Assembly (NCBI RefSeq): GCF_001693385.1 | Contig: NZ_CP016428.1 | Span: 5,456,001 to 5,520,000 of the forward strand | DNA: 64,000 nucleotides | Source: Bradyrhizobium icense | GTDB lineage: Bacteria > Pseudomonadota > Alphaproteobacteria > Rhizobiales > Xanthobacteraceae | Direction of reading: 5' to 3' | Shown: one piece after another, positions 1-8,784 of the stretch | Layout: the number at the start of each line of letters is the position of its first letter | Numbering within the stretch: the first letter of the stretch is position 1 | Notes under the pieces: generated by a model | Seen by the model: the letters and a program-made list of their open reading frames with translations, nothing else | Databases searched by the model: none | What the model was told of the DNA's origin: nothing | Made by a program: the position numbers and the translations under genes

Positions 1-380
1 GCCGTCCGGGCGAGCAGAAAGTGACTGGTAAGATTGACTGCCAGCGTTCGATTCCACTCCTCAACTTTCATTGTCTCGATAGATTCAATAGGACCTTCGA
101 TGCCGGCGTTGTTGATCAGGATATCGACTCCGCCCAGCCGTCCGAAAGCGTCTCGAGCAAAGCGTTCGACGTCCCGCGCGTCGGCTAGATCGCACCGGCT
201 TACACCGATTGAAGGAGCTGTCTCAGTGACCGCCTTCAACTTCGCATTATCAAGATCGCAGATCGCCACCCGTGCTCCGGCCGCAGCGAAGAGCTTCGCG
301 ATCACAAGGCCGATTCCGGCGCCTGCCGCGGTCGCGACCGCACGCCGTCCGGCAAGCTCCAGCGAGGGCAGCTCCGTCAC
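1..380 (-). CDS. Short-chain dehydrogenase/reductase, C-terminus beyond window edge
   Basis: NAD(P)-dependent oxidoreductase of the SDR superfamily; substrate unknown. Reading from a GTG at 380 gives VTELPSLELAGRRAVATAAG at the N-terminus. The glycine-rich nucleotide-binding motif appears as TAAGAGIG, followed by a beta-strand ending in ICDLDNAK and the classical LINNAG motif after GGVDI. About 126 residues are visible; SDRs are about 250 long, so the catalytic YxxxK region is outside the window. An in-frame TGA lies about 40 bases upstream of the GTG, so the start is confined, although no well-spaced ribosome binding site is seen. Family assignment is firm, specificity is not. Confidence 0.85.
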   Translation of the reverse strand, partial: MTELPSLELAGRRAVATAAGAGIGLVIAKLFAAAGARVAICDLDNAKLKAVTETAPSIGVSRCDLADARDVERFARDAFGRLGGVDILINNAGIEGPIESIETMKVEEWNRTLAVNLTSHFLLART

Positions 381-1249
381 GGCGCAGCGGCGCGTCGCCT
401 TGGACGCCGCCCCTCCTCAACGCCATCGACCGAGATATCCACTGAAGGTGAAATCCTCATACTCTTTCTCGTTTTGTGGCAGGTGAACTCAGCCATTCAT
501 TTGGCGGCAACAATTTAGTGAACCAAGGATACTGCCAGCAACGATTTAATGATCCAAGGATACACTGCTCTTCGTGTCGAATTGCGCAGGAAAAGGAGTC
601 TGCGTAAGTGAAATACTGCGCCAGACCACAAAATCTAAAGATGTTCTGCTAAATCTCGAATTGATGGAACGAGACGCGGAAGGCAATCTGATGTATGAAT
701 GAGCCATCGCGGTCGTCCTCGTGAAGACGGGTTGTTGAGCCGCACCTCGGCCCAGTGAGTTTTCGAGCTCAGCTAGGCCGAGCACTCCCTCATGGACAAA
801 TATGCGCTAATTGCGGGCTGACGCGTGCAGGCGCCGAGCATGAACTCACGTAGTTAGCGCTCGGCTGGAATCTTGGCTTAACTTAAAGCGCCAATGCGCC
901 GCTAGCTCGCAGGTCTGGAAACTCCCCAGCGAGATGTTTGGCGTCGCCGCGGCCGCAAGGCACCTCTCGCCATTTGCCAGTGCTACAACATCGCTGTTAG
1001 CCGAGCCGCTCGAGCTCGCCAGTTTCTGGTCAGAACGAATGGCCTTATTCTAAGCCGATCCACTCGGTTGAACACGATGCAAGTCTATCCGGCCGCGCAC
1101 GACATCGCGAGCTGCCCCAATGCACCGCTTCTGCCGCCATCAATGCGCCGGGGTTCCTGGTCTCGAGAACAAATTGAATCCTCGGCCCCTCTTGGCCGGT
1201 ATGATGGCGTAGAACAGACTGAGGCTGCCGGTCGCTTCGCGGCGCCAAC
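381..1249. other. Gap without recognisable gene
   Basis: About 870 bases between the SDR start and the thioesterase stop. Only short open frames with no recognisable motif are present on either strand. I see no tRNA, repeat or transposon end. Confidence 0.5.
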
Positions 1250-1720
1250 TCATCGGGTCGGCGCTCCTGCCATGAGAGACGCTGCGCGGCCGACATTCCG
1301 CGGCGGGCTCGCACCCTGGCCGTGCCGCGCCCCCCGAAGACGCTCGAAGATCTCTGGAAGGAACGGCTCAACCTTCCGGCTCGCAACTCCGACGTTGAGC
1401 TGCAGGTGCTCCGCCGTGGCTGCCAGCGCGCCGTTGCTGTCGCCTGTCATTTCTTGGTGGAACACAAAGCGCTTGGAGTCCAAATCAAGGATGCGCGTTG
1501 CGACCGTCAGGCTTCCTCCGGCACGGATCTCGCGCACGTAGGTGATATGGAAATCGCCCGTAAAAATGGAGTGACCTCCCTTGAGATACGGCGGACCAAA
1601 TCCCAACTCTCGCAGGGCTAGCACGCCGGCATCGGAAAACACATCGAGATACGAGCGAGCGCTCATATGTCTGTTTGCATCAAGCCAAGATGCCTGAACG
1701 TGGCAGCGGTAAATGAACAT
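1250..1720 (-). CDS. Hot-dog-fold acyl-CoA thioesterase (betainyl-CoA thioesterase-like)
   Basis: Predicted cytoplasmic acyl-CoA thioesterase of the 4HBT-like hot-dog family, 156 residues. Features are an early D-x-N-x-H segment (WLDANRHMSARSYLDVFSD), an FTGDFHITYVREIRAG strand-turn segment and a long helix/sheet body. It resembles the C-terminal thioesterase half of the fusion protein at 8785-10341, which has DIYGHVNESRYLELC at the equivalent place. That fusion type is associated with carnitine breakdown, where the thioesterase would release glycine betaine from betainyl-CoA. ATG at 1720 is preceded by GAGGAG, though with short spacing. The C-terminal 30 residues are arginine/proline rich. 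Substrate is inferred only from the relationship to the fusion. Confidence 0.7.
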   Translation of the reverse strand: MFIYRCHVQASWLDANRHMSARSYLDVFSDAGVLALRELGFGPPYLKGGHSIFTGDFHITYVREIRAGGSLTVATRILDLDSKRFVFHQEMTGDSNGALAATAEHLQLNVGVASRKVEPFLPEIFERLRGARHGQGASPPRNVGRAASLMAGAPTR

Positions 1721-1984
1721 CGCTCCTCGGGTGCTTCGCTGGGCCGCTCAGGGCATAATTTTCGGGATGCGCCGGATTCGGCTCGTTTGACGTAGACGGT
1801 ATCACTTTCGACCAGACGCTAGGTGGCCGAAAAATGGAGGAAGGCACCTCCATGAAGGCCCCCACTCGTCAAATCGAAATGTAAGCGGTACATGGACCGT
1901 AGTAGTTGTTCAACGATGATCGTCAATGTCTGTTACCTACGACGGCAGCAGGGCGGCTGTTGCAGGACGGACAAAGCAACCCTT

Positions 1985-2692
1985 TTAGGCCAGTGACGAA
2001 AGCGTCGACCGGCAGAGGGTTGTGATATCGTAAACTGGCAACCCTGTGATACGACGGATCGCCGGGATTACCATCGGAAGCCCCGTGCAAGTGATCAGGA
2101 GAGCGGCGATTTCCGGATTCGCGGCGCGGAGCCGTGCGACGCAGGCAGCGACATCTTTCTCAATTTCGGCAGCGTCAGTCGGTACCGGCGGAGACTTCAT
2201 CACGTTTTGGTAAAACACACCGTCTTCAATGCCGCCGATAACGATCCTCGCGCGCTCGTCCGGATGACTGATCCCAAGCAGATCTTCTCTGAACTGCTTT
2301 GAGTCGGAAGTCACTACGGCGAGCTTAGCGGCTGGCGACAGCTGGCGGAGCAAGGCCGGAACCAGAAGCAGGCTCGACATCACGACAGGCACGTTCACCG
2401 AGGCAGCTACCGCCGCCTGATAGCGGATAGAGAAGCCGCAGTTCGAACTGATTGCGATAGCGCCTCGCTCGATCAGTCGTCGGGCAGCTGCCACGTAGGC
2501 CGGCTCGAGCGAAGGATCGCCGCGCATCGCGACATCCGGCCAAGCTCCAGCGACCGTCTCCGAGATGACAGGAAAATCGAAAGTAGCCGAACTCATCAGG
2601 GAGCCGGGCATCGGCGTCGGCGGCGTAGCGCCCGGCGGCAGCCCACGTTCGAGATCCAGAATTCCAAGAGAGTTTGTGGTCGGCGACGCCAT
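1985..2692 (-). CDS. Asp/Glu racemase-family protein (copy 1, intact)
   Basis: 235 residues, aspartate/glutamate/hydantoin racemase superfamily. Such enzymes use two cysteines as acid/base for racemisation or decarboxylation of amino-acid-like or malonate-like substrates. The first cysteine is in ISSNCGFSIRYQ (about residue 85), the second in LLITCTGLPM (about residue 200). The C-terminus reads RRITGLPVYDITTLCR. This is the first of five family members in the window (others at 28886, 38160, 47640 and 59909/62833), of which only this and 28886 are complete. No specific substrate can be assigned; arylmalonate-decarboxylase-like and EutA-like activities belong to the same fold. Upstream, at 2745-2760, is AAATTTCTGCGATTTG, resembling a segment upstream of copy 2. 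Confidence 0.85.
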   Translation of the reverse strand: MASPTTNSLGILDLERGLPPGATPPTPMPGSLMSSATFDFPVISETVAGAWPDVAMRGDPSLEPAYVAAARRLIERGAIAISSNCGFSIRYQAAVAASVNVPVVMSSLLLVPALLRQLSPAAKLAVVTSDSKQFREDLLGISHPDERARIVIGGIEDGVFYQNVMKSPPVPTDAAEIEKDVAACVARLRAANPEIAALLITCTGLPMVIPAIRRITGLPVYDITTLCRSTLSSLA

Positions 2693-2832
2693 TCAGGCCT
2701 CCAAGAGAGCGTGTATCTTGCCATCTTAGCGACACTCCTAGTTTAAATTTCTGCGATTTGCGCGGGGGCACGGCCGAAATACTGTGTCTTGCTCGAGATT
2801 GCGAAGCTTTCTCGCAATGAACGGTGGTATCT

Positions 2833-3135
2833 TCATCTTGAGGATTGGAAGCCCGACGTCAGCCCCCTCGGCAAAGGCGGCCGGCCGACTTGTCCTCGTA
2901 GACTGCCCCGAACCGCTGCCCAAGGAATCGTCAGTCGATTGTGCAGATGGCGCAAGTCGATGATCGCGTCCAGTCGGGAGCGCAGAGGATCAGTCGACCC
3001 AGTGTTCGGTCGCCCCCTTGCTCGCGTCGTCCCCCGCGCGACGACGGCATCATCAAAGATCAAAGCCTTTAATCCAGAAGCCCGCAAGCTTGCAATCTCA
3101 AGGGCTATTTCACGCGTAAAACGGACTATGATCAA
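2833..3135 (-). pseudogene. IS5-like transposase N-terminal remnant
   Basis: The stretch GSTDPLRSRLDAIIDLRH matches in pattern the N-terminus of the IS5-like transposases at 4942 and 61308 (GSSDLFRARLDQIINLKH). After this the reading frame degenerates, and only an N-terminal piece remains. No terminal repeats were found. It is a relic of a related but non-identical element. Confidence 0.55.
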
Positions 3136-3804
3136 CGCATTCAGTATTCACCGACGCCTAAATGCAGGCCTGCGGCGTAATTTCGCGTGCTGGCAGGCTC
3201 GAGGCCGGCCATCCGCGACTCCCATCCGGCCCTTGGCAGGGACTTCGCCTCGGAGAGTAGCCAGTGCTTCGGAGGAATGTGTGGCGCTGGTCGGCGCGTC
3301 ATGCAGCACAAAGGCGGGCTCCATTAACTCGTCAACAATGCAAGAACGTCAAGCACGACCAAGCCGATCAGCGCGACCGGCACAGCAAAGCGTTCCCGCG
3401 GAGAACTCGGTGAACACGGCGTCGGTTCGTGGTGGTACCAAGCGCTCAAAGGCGAATGCATGTCTCTTTGCTCGATCGGATGAGGACGCCTGAAAGGTAT
3501 CGCGGAAGTGAAGTTTCACATTGGGGGACGCCATCGTCTCATAACAGTCAGACCATGTGCGGCTCGATGGGCTGCAGGGCTCGCGGTACGAGCCAGCATT
3601 GTTGTTGATCGGCTTCCGATCATGTGCCTTGTAAAACCAAAGTAGTTCTGCAGCCATCGCGCAGGGCTCTTTGTTGATGTTCGTAAGACTTTCTGTGGCG
3701 TAGCCGCCCATGCAGCGACGAACTTCGGTCGGAAAAGACATCCTTTTTGCTCGCGCCGATCGACCTCCTGGCCGGCAAGATCGGATGCTTCCCATAGCGC
3801 ATCA
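3136..3804. other. Degraded region, no identifiable gene
   Basis: Frames on the minus strand are short and interrupted. None has a family motif I recognise. It lies between a transposase remnant and the end of a broken ACAD gene. Confidence 0.4.
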
Positions 3805-4774
3805 TCAACTCGCATATCCACGTTGCTCAATTGGCTCCGTTGTTCCATTCGCTTGCTCGCTGTCGAGCCCTCCGAGGCCGGCAAGCCGCCTCAGGTGATA
3901 GTCGGCATCGCCGAACAGCCTGTCGATCATGGTCACATGTTAAAAATAGTGACCGATGCTGTGCTCCACGGTCATTCCGATGCCACCATGGAGCTGGATC
4001 GACTGATGATTAATCACCTTCGCCGAACGACCGATCTGGATCTTTGTCGCCGAAATCGCGCGCTCGTGCTCGGTCGCATCGCTTTCGCCTGCTATCATTA
4101 GTGGCTTACATGACCATCGAGCGCGACTGCTCCAATTCGACAACCATGTCGACCGCTCGATGCTGCAGCACCTGGAAGGTGCCAATCTTCCGCCCGAACT
4201 GTTCGCGCGTCTTGAGATAGTCGAGTGTAATGGCCTGCATTTTTGGCAAAGAAGCCGACGGCTTCCGCGCAAGCGCAGCGACCGCCTCGTGCGCCACCCG
4301 CGAGATGATTCGGAACGTCCCTGCTGGATCGCCAACGTGTTAACGCGTACATTGTCAAGCGTCATCTCGGCTGCGCGCAGACCATCCTGTGTCGGATAAC
4401 CGCGGCGCGTGAGGCCCGGCGCATCGGCGTCGATCAGGAAGAGCCCAATCCCATCCTTCTCCGGCGTGCCTCCGGCCGTTCGCGCCGATACGACGATTTT
4501 GTCGGTCGCAGCGCCGTGGAGGACGAGGCCTTAGGCGCCGCTCAGGATTCATCCCTCTCCGTCCTTCTTCGCCTGCGTCTCAACGTCGAAAAGGTCGTAG
4601 CGCGACTGCGGCTCGGCATGGGCGGAGGATAATTTTGTCCGGCCTTCCACGATGGCGGGGATGATCTCCGCCTTCTGCGCCTCGCTCGCGCCGTGCCGGA
4701 GGATGCCTCCGGCAGGCACCGTGGTCGCGAAATGGGTTCCAGGATTAATGCCTTGGCGAACGCCTCCATAACGA
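3805..4774 (-). pseudogene. Acyl-CoA dehydrogenase, middle and C-terminal part (split by IS)
   Basis: Continuation of the ACAD gene whose start lies at 6277-6492, beyond the IS5-like insertion. Reading in changing frames gives VMEAFAKALILEPGTHFATT, GRTKLSSAHAEPQSRYDLFD, LQHRAVDMVVELEQSRSMVM and, near the end, SIQLHGGIGMTVEHSIGHYF followed by GDADYHLRRLAGL, the typical end of this ACAD group. At least three frameshifts are needed to follow it, so it was further damaged after the insertion. TGA at 3805-3807 closes the last frame. The enzyme would have been a flavin-dependent acyl-CoA dehydrogenase of about 375 residues. Confidence 0.8.
4769..4774. repeat. Target duplication TAACGA, left side of IS5-like copy 1
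   Basis: TAACGA at 4769-4774 recurs at 6277-6282 on the other side of the element. Removing the element and one copy restores a continuous ACAD frame, reading A-I-E-T-M-I-V-M-E-A-F on the minus strand. That identifies the hexamer as the target-site duplication. Confidence 0.7.
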
Positions 4775-6276
4775 GTCGTCCGTGAACAAGCCTCTAAGGG
4801 ATTGAACGGGAGTCTGTTTTTCGGCTGCGGAGGCATTTGAGATTGCAGGGATTTGGGGCTTGGGAGCCGCAAATCTTGCAATTTTGTTGGTGGATTCCCC
4901 TTTGCTGCGAACCATGATTCTATGGTGCATCGGAGGGGACGATGCGGCCGAAGAAGCACAAGACGACGGGATCGAGCGATCTGTTCCGGGCACGGCTGGA
5001 CCAGATCATCAATCTGAAGCACGAGCTGGTTCTGCTGGCCGGCAAGATCGATTGGGACTGGATCGACGGCGAGATCGCATGCTCTAGAGCGAGAACGGCC
5101 GGCCGGGCATCGAGACCCGCTTCATGATCGGGCTGCTGTTGCTCAAGCACTTACGGGCTGTCCGATGAGGGGGTGTGCGAACGCTGGGTCCATGACTTCC
5201 AGTACTTCACCGGCGAAGAGTTTTTCCAGCACGCGTTCCCGCACGAGCGCTCGGACCTGAGCCATTGGCGCAAGCGGCTCGGCGACAAGCTGGAGCTGCT
5301 GCTAACCAAGAGCCTGCGGGTGGCGCACGAGGCCGGAGCGTTACGCAGCCAAGGCCTCAAGCGGGTCACGGTCGACACCACGGTGCAGCCGAAGGCGATC
5401 ACCTTTCCGACCGATTGCCAAGCTGCTGCATGCGGCGATCAAAGGGCTGAACCGCCTGGCGGCCAGGCACGGCATCAGGCTGCGGCAATCCTATTCTCGT
5501 GTGGCCAAGGCCGCCGCGATGATGGCGGCAAACAGTTCAGGCGGCACCAGCGGCAGTTGCGCATCCTGCGCAGCCGGCTGGGCCGGATCATCCGCGACAT
5601 CCGCCGCAAGATCGAAGGTCAGGCCGCGCTCGTGAGGAGACGTTCGCCCTCCCGCTTGGCCGGGCCACGCAGATCCGCTCGCAGCAGCAGCGCCAGCGCG
5701 GCTGGAAGCTTTATTCCTTCCATGCCCCGGAGGTGGAGTGCATCGGCAAGGGCAAGGCCTCCGCGCCTTACGAGTTCGGAGTGAAGGCCTCCATCGTCAC
5801 CAACAACCGCCGGGCTCCCGGTGGCCTATTCGTGCTGCACGCCAGGGCGCTGCCTGATAACCCGTACGACGGTCACACCTTGCGGGACGTCATTGACCGC
5901 ACCGAGACACTCACCGGCTGCGCGATCGAGCGGGCCTATGTCGACAAGGGATTACCGCGGCCACGACGCGCAAAATCCCCCGCCGCGTCTTCATCTCCGG
6001 CCAGAAGCGCGGCGTCTTCGGTGTCATCAAGCGCGAGCTGCGCCGCCGCTCCGCCATCGAGCCCATCATCGGACACCTGAAGGCCGATGGTCACCTCGGC
6101 CGCTGCTACCTCAAAGGCCGCGCCGGCGATGCCGCCAACGTCGTCCTCTCAGCCGACGGACACAATTTCCGCCACATCCTCGCCTGGCTGAGAGATTTCT
6201 GGCGCCTGATCCTGACTGCACTCTTCGCAGCCATCAGCGTCCAGTCAGCCCTCAGATCTGCTTCTTAACGGACGAT
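4775..6276 (+). mobile_element. IS5-like insertion sequence, copy 1 (about 1.5 kb)
   Basis: Element with imperfect terminal inverted repeats: left GTCGTCCGTGAACAAGCC, right (reverse complement) ATCGTCCGTTAAGAAGC. It is flanked by TAACGA on both sides and lies inside an ACAD gene. It carries one transposase gene, which is broken. A second copy lies inverted at 60096-62832, with the same ends and also a 6-bp duplication beginning TAA. Confidence 0.8.
4942..6268 (+). pseudogene. IS5-like DDE transposase, frameshifted (copy 1)
   Basis: Starts at ATG 4942 after GGAGGGGACG, reading MRPKKHKTTGSSDLFRARLD. The frame breaks at about 5085, where one base is lost relative to copy 2 and a TAC has become TAG, again at about 5150 (two bases lost in AAGCACTTACGG), near 5420 and 5640, and near 5945 after AYVDKG. 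Recognisable blocks include VTVDTTVQPKAIT (first DDE aspartate region), ECIGKGKASAPYEFG, and in the last frame RRRSAIEPIIGHLKADGHLG with the glutamate. Intact length would be about 440 residues. No active transposase can be made from this copy as read. Confidence 0.85.
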
Positions 6277-6492
6277 TAACGATCATCGTCTCGATCGCGG
6301 AAGCCGCCATATTCCTCGACGAAAGACAATCCAAGAAGCGCGAGTTCGGCATAGCGCGCCCACATCGCCTCGCTATAACCGCGCTCCTCCTCCTTGATAC
6401 AGGCGGCGGTTCTCGAAGCCGTAGCTGTCGAACACTAGCCGCTCGACGCTGTCCTTGAGAAGCCGCTGCTCCTCCGATAGATCAAAGCTCAC
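6277..6492 (-). pseudogene. Acyl-CoA dehydrogenase, N-terminal part (split by IS)
   Basis: Starts at GTG 6492 with SFDLSEEQRLLKDSVERLVF, a typical ACAD N-terminal helix. One frameshift at about 6400 leads into YSEAMWARYAELALLGLSFV and EEYGGF. The frame then runs to the TAACGA hexamer (6277-6282), where the IS5-like element interrupts it. The rest is at 3805-4774. The start lies 50 bases after the stop of the next ACAD gene, so both were probably in one operon. Confidence 0.8.
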
Positions 6493-6542
6493 TACCGAAA
6501 TTCTTTCTGAATCGGGGCGCCGTGCCTGCGGCCTTCAAAGCA

Positions 6543-7730
6543 TCAGAGGCCCAGGATTTCCTTTGCGATAATGTTCTTCTGAATCTCGCTGGAGCCCGGA
6601 TAGAATGACGCTGCGCGGCTGTAGAAATAGGCGGGTGCGATCGTCGCAGCCCAATCAGGGCCGATCGGCTGTTCGTTACCGCTCTCGAGCTCCTCTTCCG
6701 AGAAATACGGTAGCGCGTAAGGTCCGACCACATCCATCAGAAGCTCCGCCGTCGCCTGCTCGATTTCTGAGCCCCTCAGCTTAAGGATGGGGCTTGCAGG
6801 GTCCGCACTCTTCTGCTGCTTCGATGCATTAGCGATCACCTGAAGCTGCGTTATTTCAATCGCCTTCAGCTGGACTTCGACTGCGCTAAGCTTCTCGCGG
6901 AAGGCGGCCTGATCAAGTAGCCGCTCACCGCCAGCGAAACACCGCGCGGCAAGTTCCTTGATGCGCCGGATGCGTTCCTTGGAGTTGCCTACGCTGGAAT
7001 CACTGAAGCGTTCGTTGCCGAGAAGAAACTTGGCATACTCCCAGCCCTTGTTCTCCTCGCCGACAAGATTCTCGATCGGAACGCGGACGTCAGAAAAAAA
7101 GACCTCATTCACTTCGTGACCGCCGTTGATCAGCTGGATCGGACGCACAGTGACGCCGGGCGTCTTCATATCGATGAGGAGGAAGGAGATGCCCTGCTGC
7201 TTCTTCACGTCGGGATTCGTCCTGACGAGACAGAAGATCCAGTTGGCGTATTGCGCCGCCGTCGTCCAGATCTTCTGGCCATTGACAAGATAGTGGTCGC
7301 CAATACGCACAGCCCGCGTCTTGAGCGAGGCTAGGTCGGAGCCCGCGCCGGGCTCTGAGAAGCCCTGGCACCACCAGTCCTCGACGTTGAGGATGCGCGG
7401 CAAATAGTATTTCTTCTGCGCCTCATTGCCAAAGGTGTAAATTACTGGTCCGACGAGAGACACGCCAAAGTTAGACACAATATGGGATACGCCCGCACCT
7501 CTTCTTCGAAAATGTAACGTTGCATAAGGGTCCACCCGCCCCTCCATATTCATTAGGCCAATACGGAATGCCCATTTTGTTGAGGATGCGTGCGCCTGCG
7601 ACCATCTCATCCCTCGATAGCGGCCGGCCTTCAATCGTTTGCGCCGCATCTCCGGCGGCACGTTATCACGCAGGAACTGACGCACCTCTTCGCGGAACGC
7701 CTGCTCTTCCTTTGTAAACGCGAGATCCAT
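6543..7730 (-). CDS. Acyl-CoA dehydrogenase with a garbled N-terminal segment
   Basis: Open frame of 395 residues for a flavin-dependent acyl-CoA dehydrogenase. Conserved parts are the N-terminal helix (EEQAFREEVRQFLRDNVP), the FAD/substrate motif WWCQGFSEPGAGSDLASLKT, VNGQKIWTTAAQYANWIFCL, and the C-terminal SSEIQKNIIAKEILGL. Residues about 32-72 do not look like the family. Other frames of the same DNA give the expected text: RPLSRDEMVAGARILNKMG, then TLMQRYIFEEEVRA. Two or three indels therefore shift and later restore the frame. The protein could be made, but part of its alpha-helical domain would be nonsense, so it is probably non-functional. It lies 62 bases downstream of the dehydratase gene. 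Confidence 0.8.
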   Translation of the reverse strand: MDLAFTKEEQAFREEVRQFLRDNVPPEMRRKRLKAGRYRGMRWSQAHASSTKWAFRIGLMNMEGRVDPYATLHFRRRGAGVSHIVSNFGVSLVGPVIYTFGNEAQKKYYLPRILNVEDWWCQGFSEPGAGSDLASLKTRAVRIGDHYLVNGQKIWTTAAQYANWIFCLVRTNPDVKKQQGISFLLIDMKTPGVTVRPIQLINGGHEVNEVFFSDVRVPIENLVGEENKGWEYAKFLLGNERFSDSSVGNSKERIRRIKELAARCFAGGERLLDQAAFREKLSAVEVQLKAIEITQLQVIANASKQQKSADPASPILKLRGSEIEQATAELLMDVVGPYALPYFSEEELESGNEQPIGPDWAATIAPAYFYSRAASFYPGSSEIQKNIIAKEILGL

Positions 7731-7792
7731 GGGATTTTCCCGTTGAGCGAATTCAGTTTTGAGCTATCGCGATGATCCTTCCTGCAACAGCA

Positions 7793-8587
7793 CTATCTGC
7801 CCTTCCAAACCGGAGCGCGCTTTTCGGCGAACGCTCGGGGACCCTCGAGCCTATCCTCTGAGCGGCTCAGCCTATCGACCGTCGCGAGCTGGCGGCGTCC
7901 TACCCGGTTCATTGCGTCCTGGAAGGAGAGTGCTTCGGCCACGCGCGCTGTCTCCTTGATTGCGGCAAAGACCAGCGGCGGGCCACTGGCAAGCAGCCGC
8001 GCAATCTCGTAAACGCGGTGCCCGAGCTTCTCCTTGGGCAATACTTCGTTGACCAAGCCCCAGCGATACGCCTCGGCGGCATCCATCCAGCGCCCGGTGA
8101 GCAGAAGATCCATTGCGACGTGATAGGGGATGCGTTTCGGCAACTTAATCGTTGCCGCGTCGGCCAGGACGCCAGCGCGAATCTCCGGCAGAGCGAAGGA
8201 GGAATGATCGGAGGCGTAGATCAGGTCACAGGAGAGTGCGAGCTCGAAGCCGCCGCCGACGGCCATGCCGTTGACGCAGGCAATCACCGGCTTATTGAGA
8301 TCACGTAGTTCCTGCAGGCCGCCGAATCCGCCGACCCCGAAGTCGCCGCAGGCGCCGTCATCCGAACCGCCGGCCGCGACCACGGACTTCAAATCCCAGC
8401 CGGCGCAGAAGAACTTATCTCCGGCGGTTTTGAGGACGGCGACGCGCAGGTCCGGATCGTCGCGGAACGCTTTGAAGGTCTCGCCCATCAACCGCGACGT
8501 TTTGACATCGATGGCATTTGCCTTTGGCCGGTCGAGCGTGACTTCGAGGATCGTGCCATCGCGGCGGGTGGTGATGACCTCAGTCAT
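7793..8587 (-). CDS. caiD: Enoyl-CoA hydratase/isomerase, carnitinyl-CoA dehydratase-like
   Basis: Crotonase-family protein of 264 residues. CaiD interconverts L-carnitinyl-CoA and crotonobetainyl-CoA in the cytoplasm. The oxyanion-hole segment is FFCAGWDLKSV, and the second is NGMAVGGGFELALSCDLIYA followed by FALPEIRAGVLADAATIKLP, with the glutamate typical of CaiD-like proteins. The start is set at ATG 8587 because GGAG lies about 10 bases upstream; a longer frame upstream is arginine rich and not family-like. It sits between the hydroxyacyl-CoA dehydrogenase fusion and the ACAD genes on one strand, which supports a role in carnitine or related acyl-CoA turnover. Other crotonase activities cannot be excluded. 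Confidence 0.78.
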   Translation of the reverse strand: MTEVITTRRDGTILEVTLDRPKANAIDVKTSRLMGETFKAFRDDPDLRVAVLKTAGDKFFCAGWDLKSVVAAGGSDDGACGDFGVGGFGGLQELRDLNKPVIACVNGMAVGGGFELALSCDLIYASDHSSFALPEIRAGVLADAATIKLPKRIPYHVAMDLLLTGRWMDAAEAYRWGLVNEVLPKEKLGHRVYEIARLLASGPPLVFAAIKETARVAEALSFQDAMNRVGRRQLATVDRLSRSEDRLEGPRAFAEKRAPVWKGR

Positions 8588-8784
8588 TCTTCTTCTCTCC
8601 AAGCATTGGCAACACGTGGGCGATCCAAGCACCCTCTCCTTCGACCCCTGGAACTTCTGGCGCTTCTTCCTTCGACGGGCGCCGCGCAAAGCCCATTTAA
8701 TCTTCCAGCACTCCTACTGATCACAGTTGAATTGCGGGCTGAGACGCGCTTCGCGCTTCCATGGCGTCTATCTCCTGCAGACAA

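Noticed and set aside
34..486. 150-residue plus-strand frame
   Set aside because: Antisense to the SDR gene, whose motifs (GAGIG, LINNAG) are clear on the minus strand.
546..785. 79-residue minus-strand frame
   Set aside because: No ribosome binding site, no family motif and biased composition.
2789..3493. 234-residue plus-strand frame
   Set aside because: Runs through a transposase remnant encoded on the other strand; very arginine/serine rich, no motif.
3605..3622. TTGATCGGCTTCCGATCA, a near palindrome resembling an FNR site
   Set aside because: The spacer is too long for FNR/FixK, and it lies in a degraded region without a gene start.
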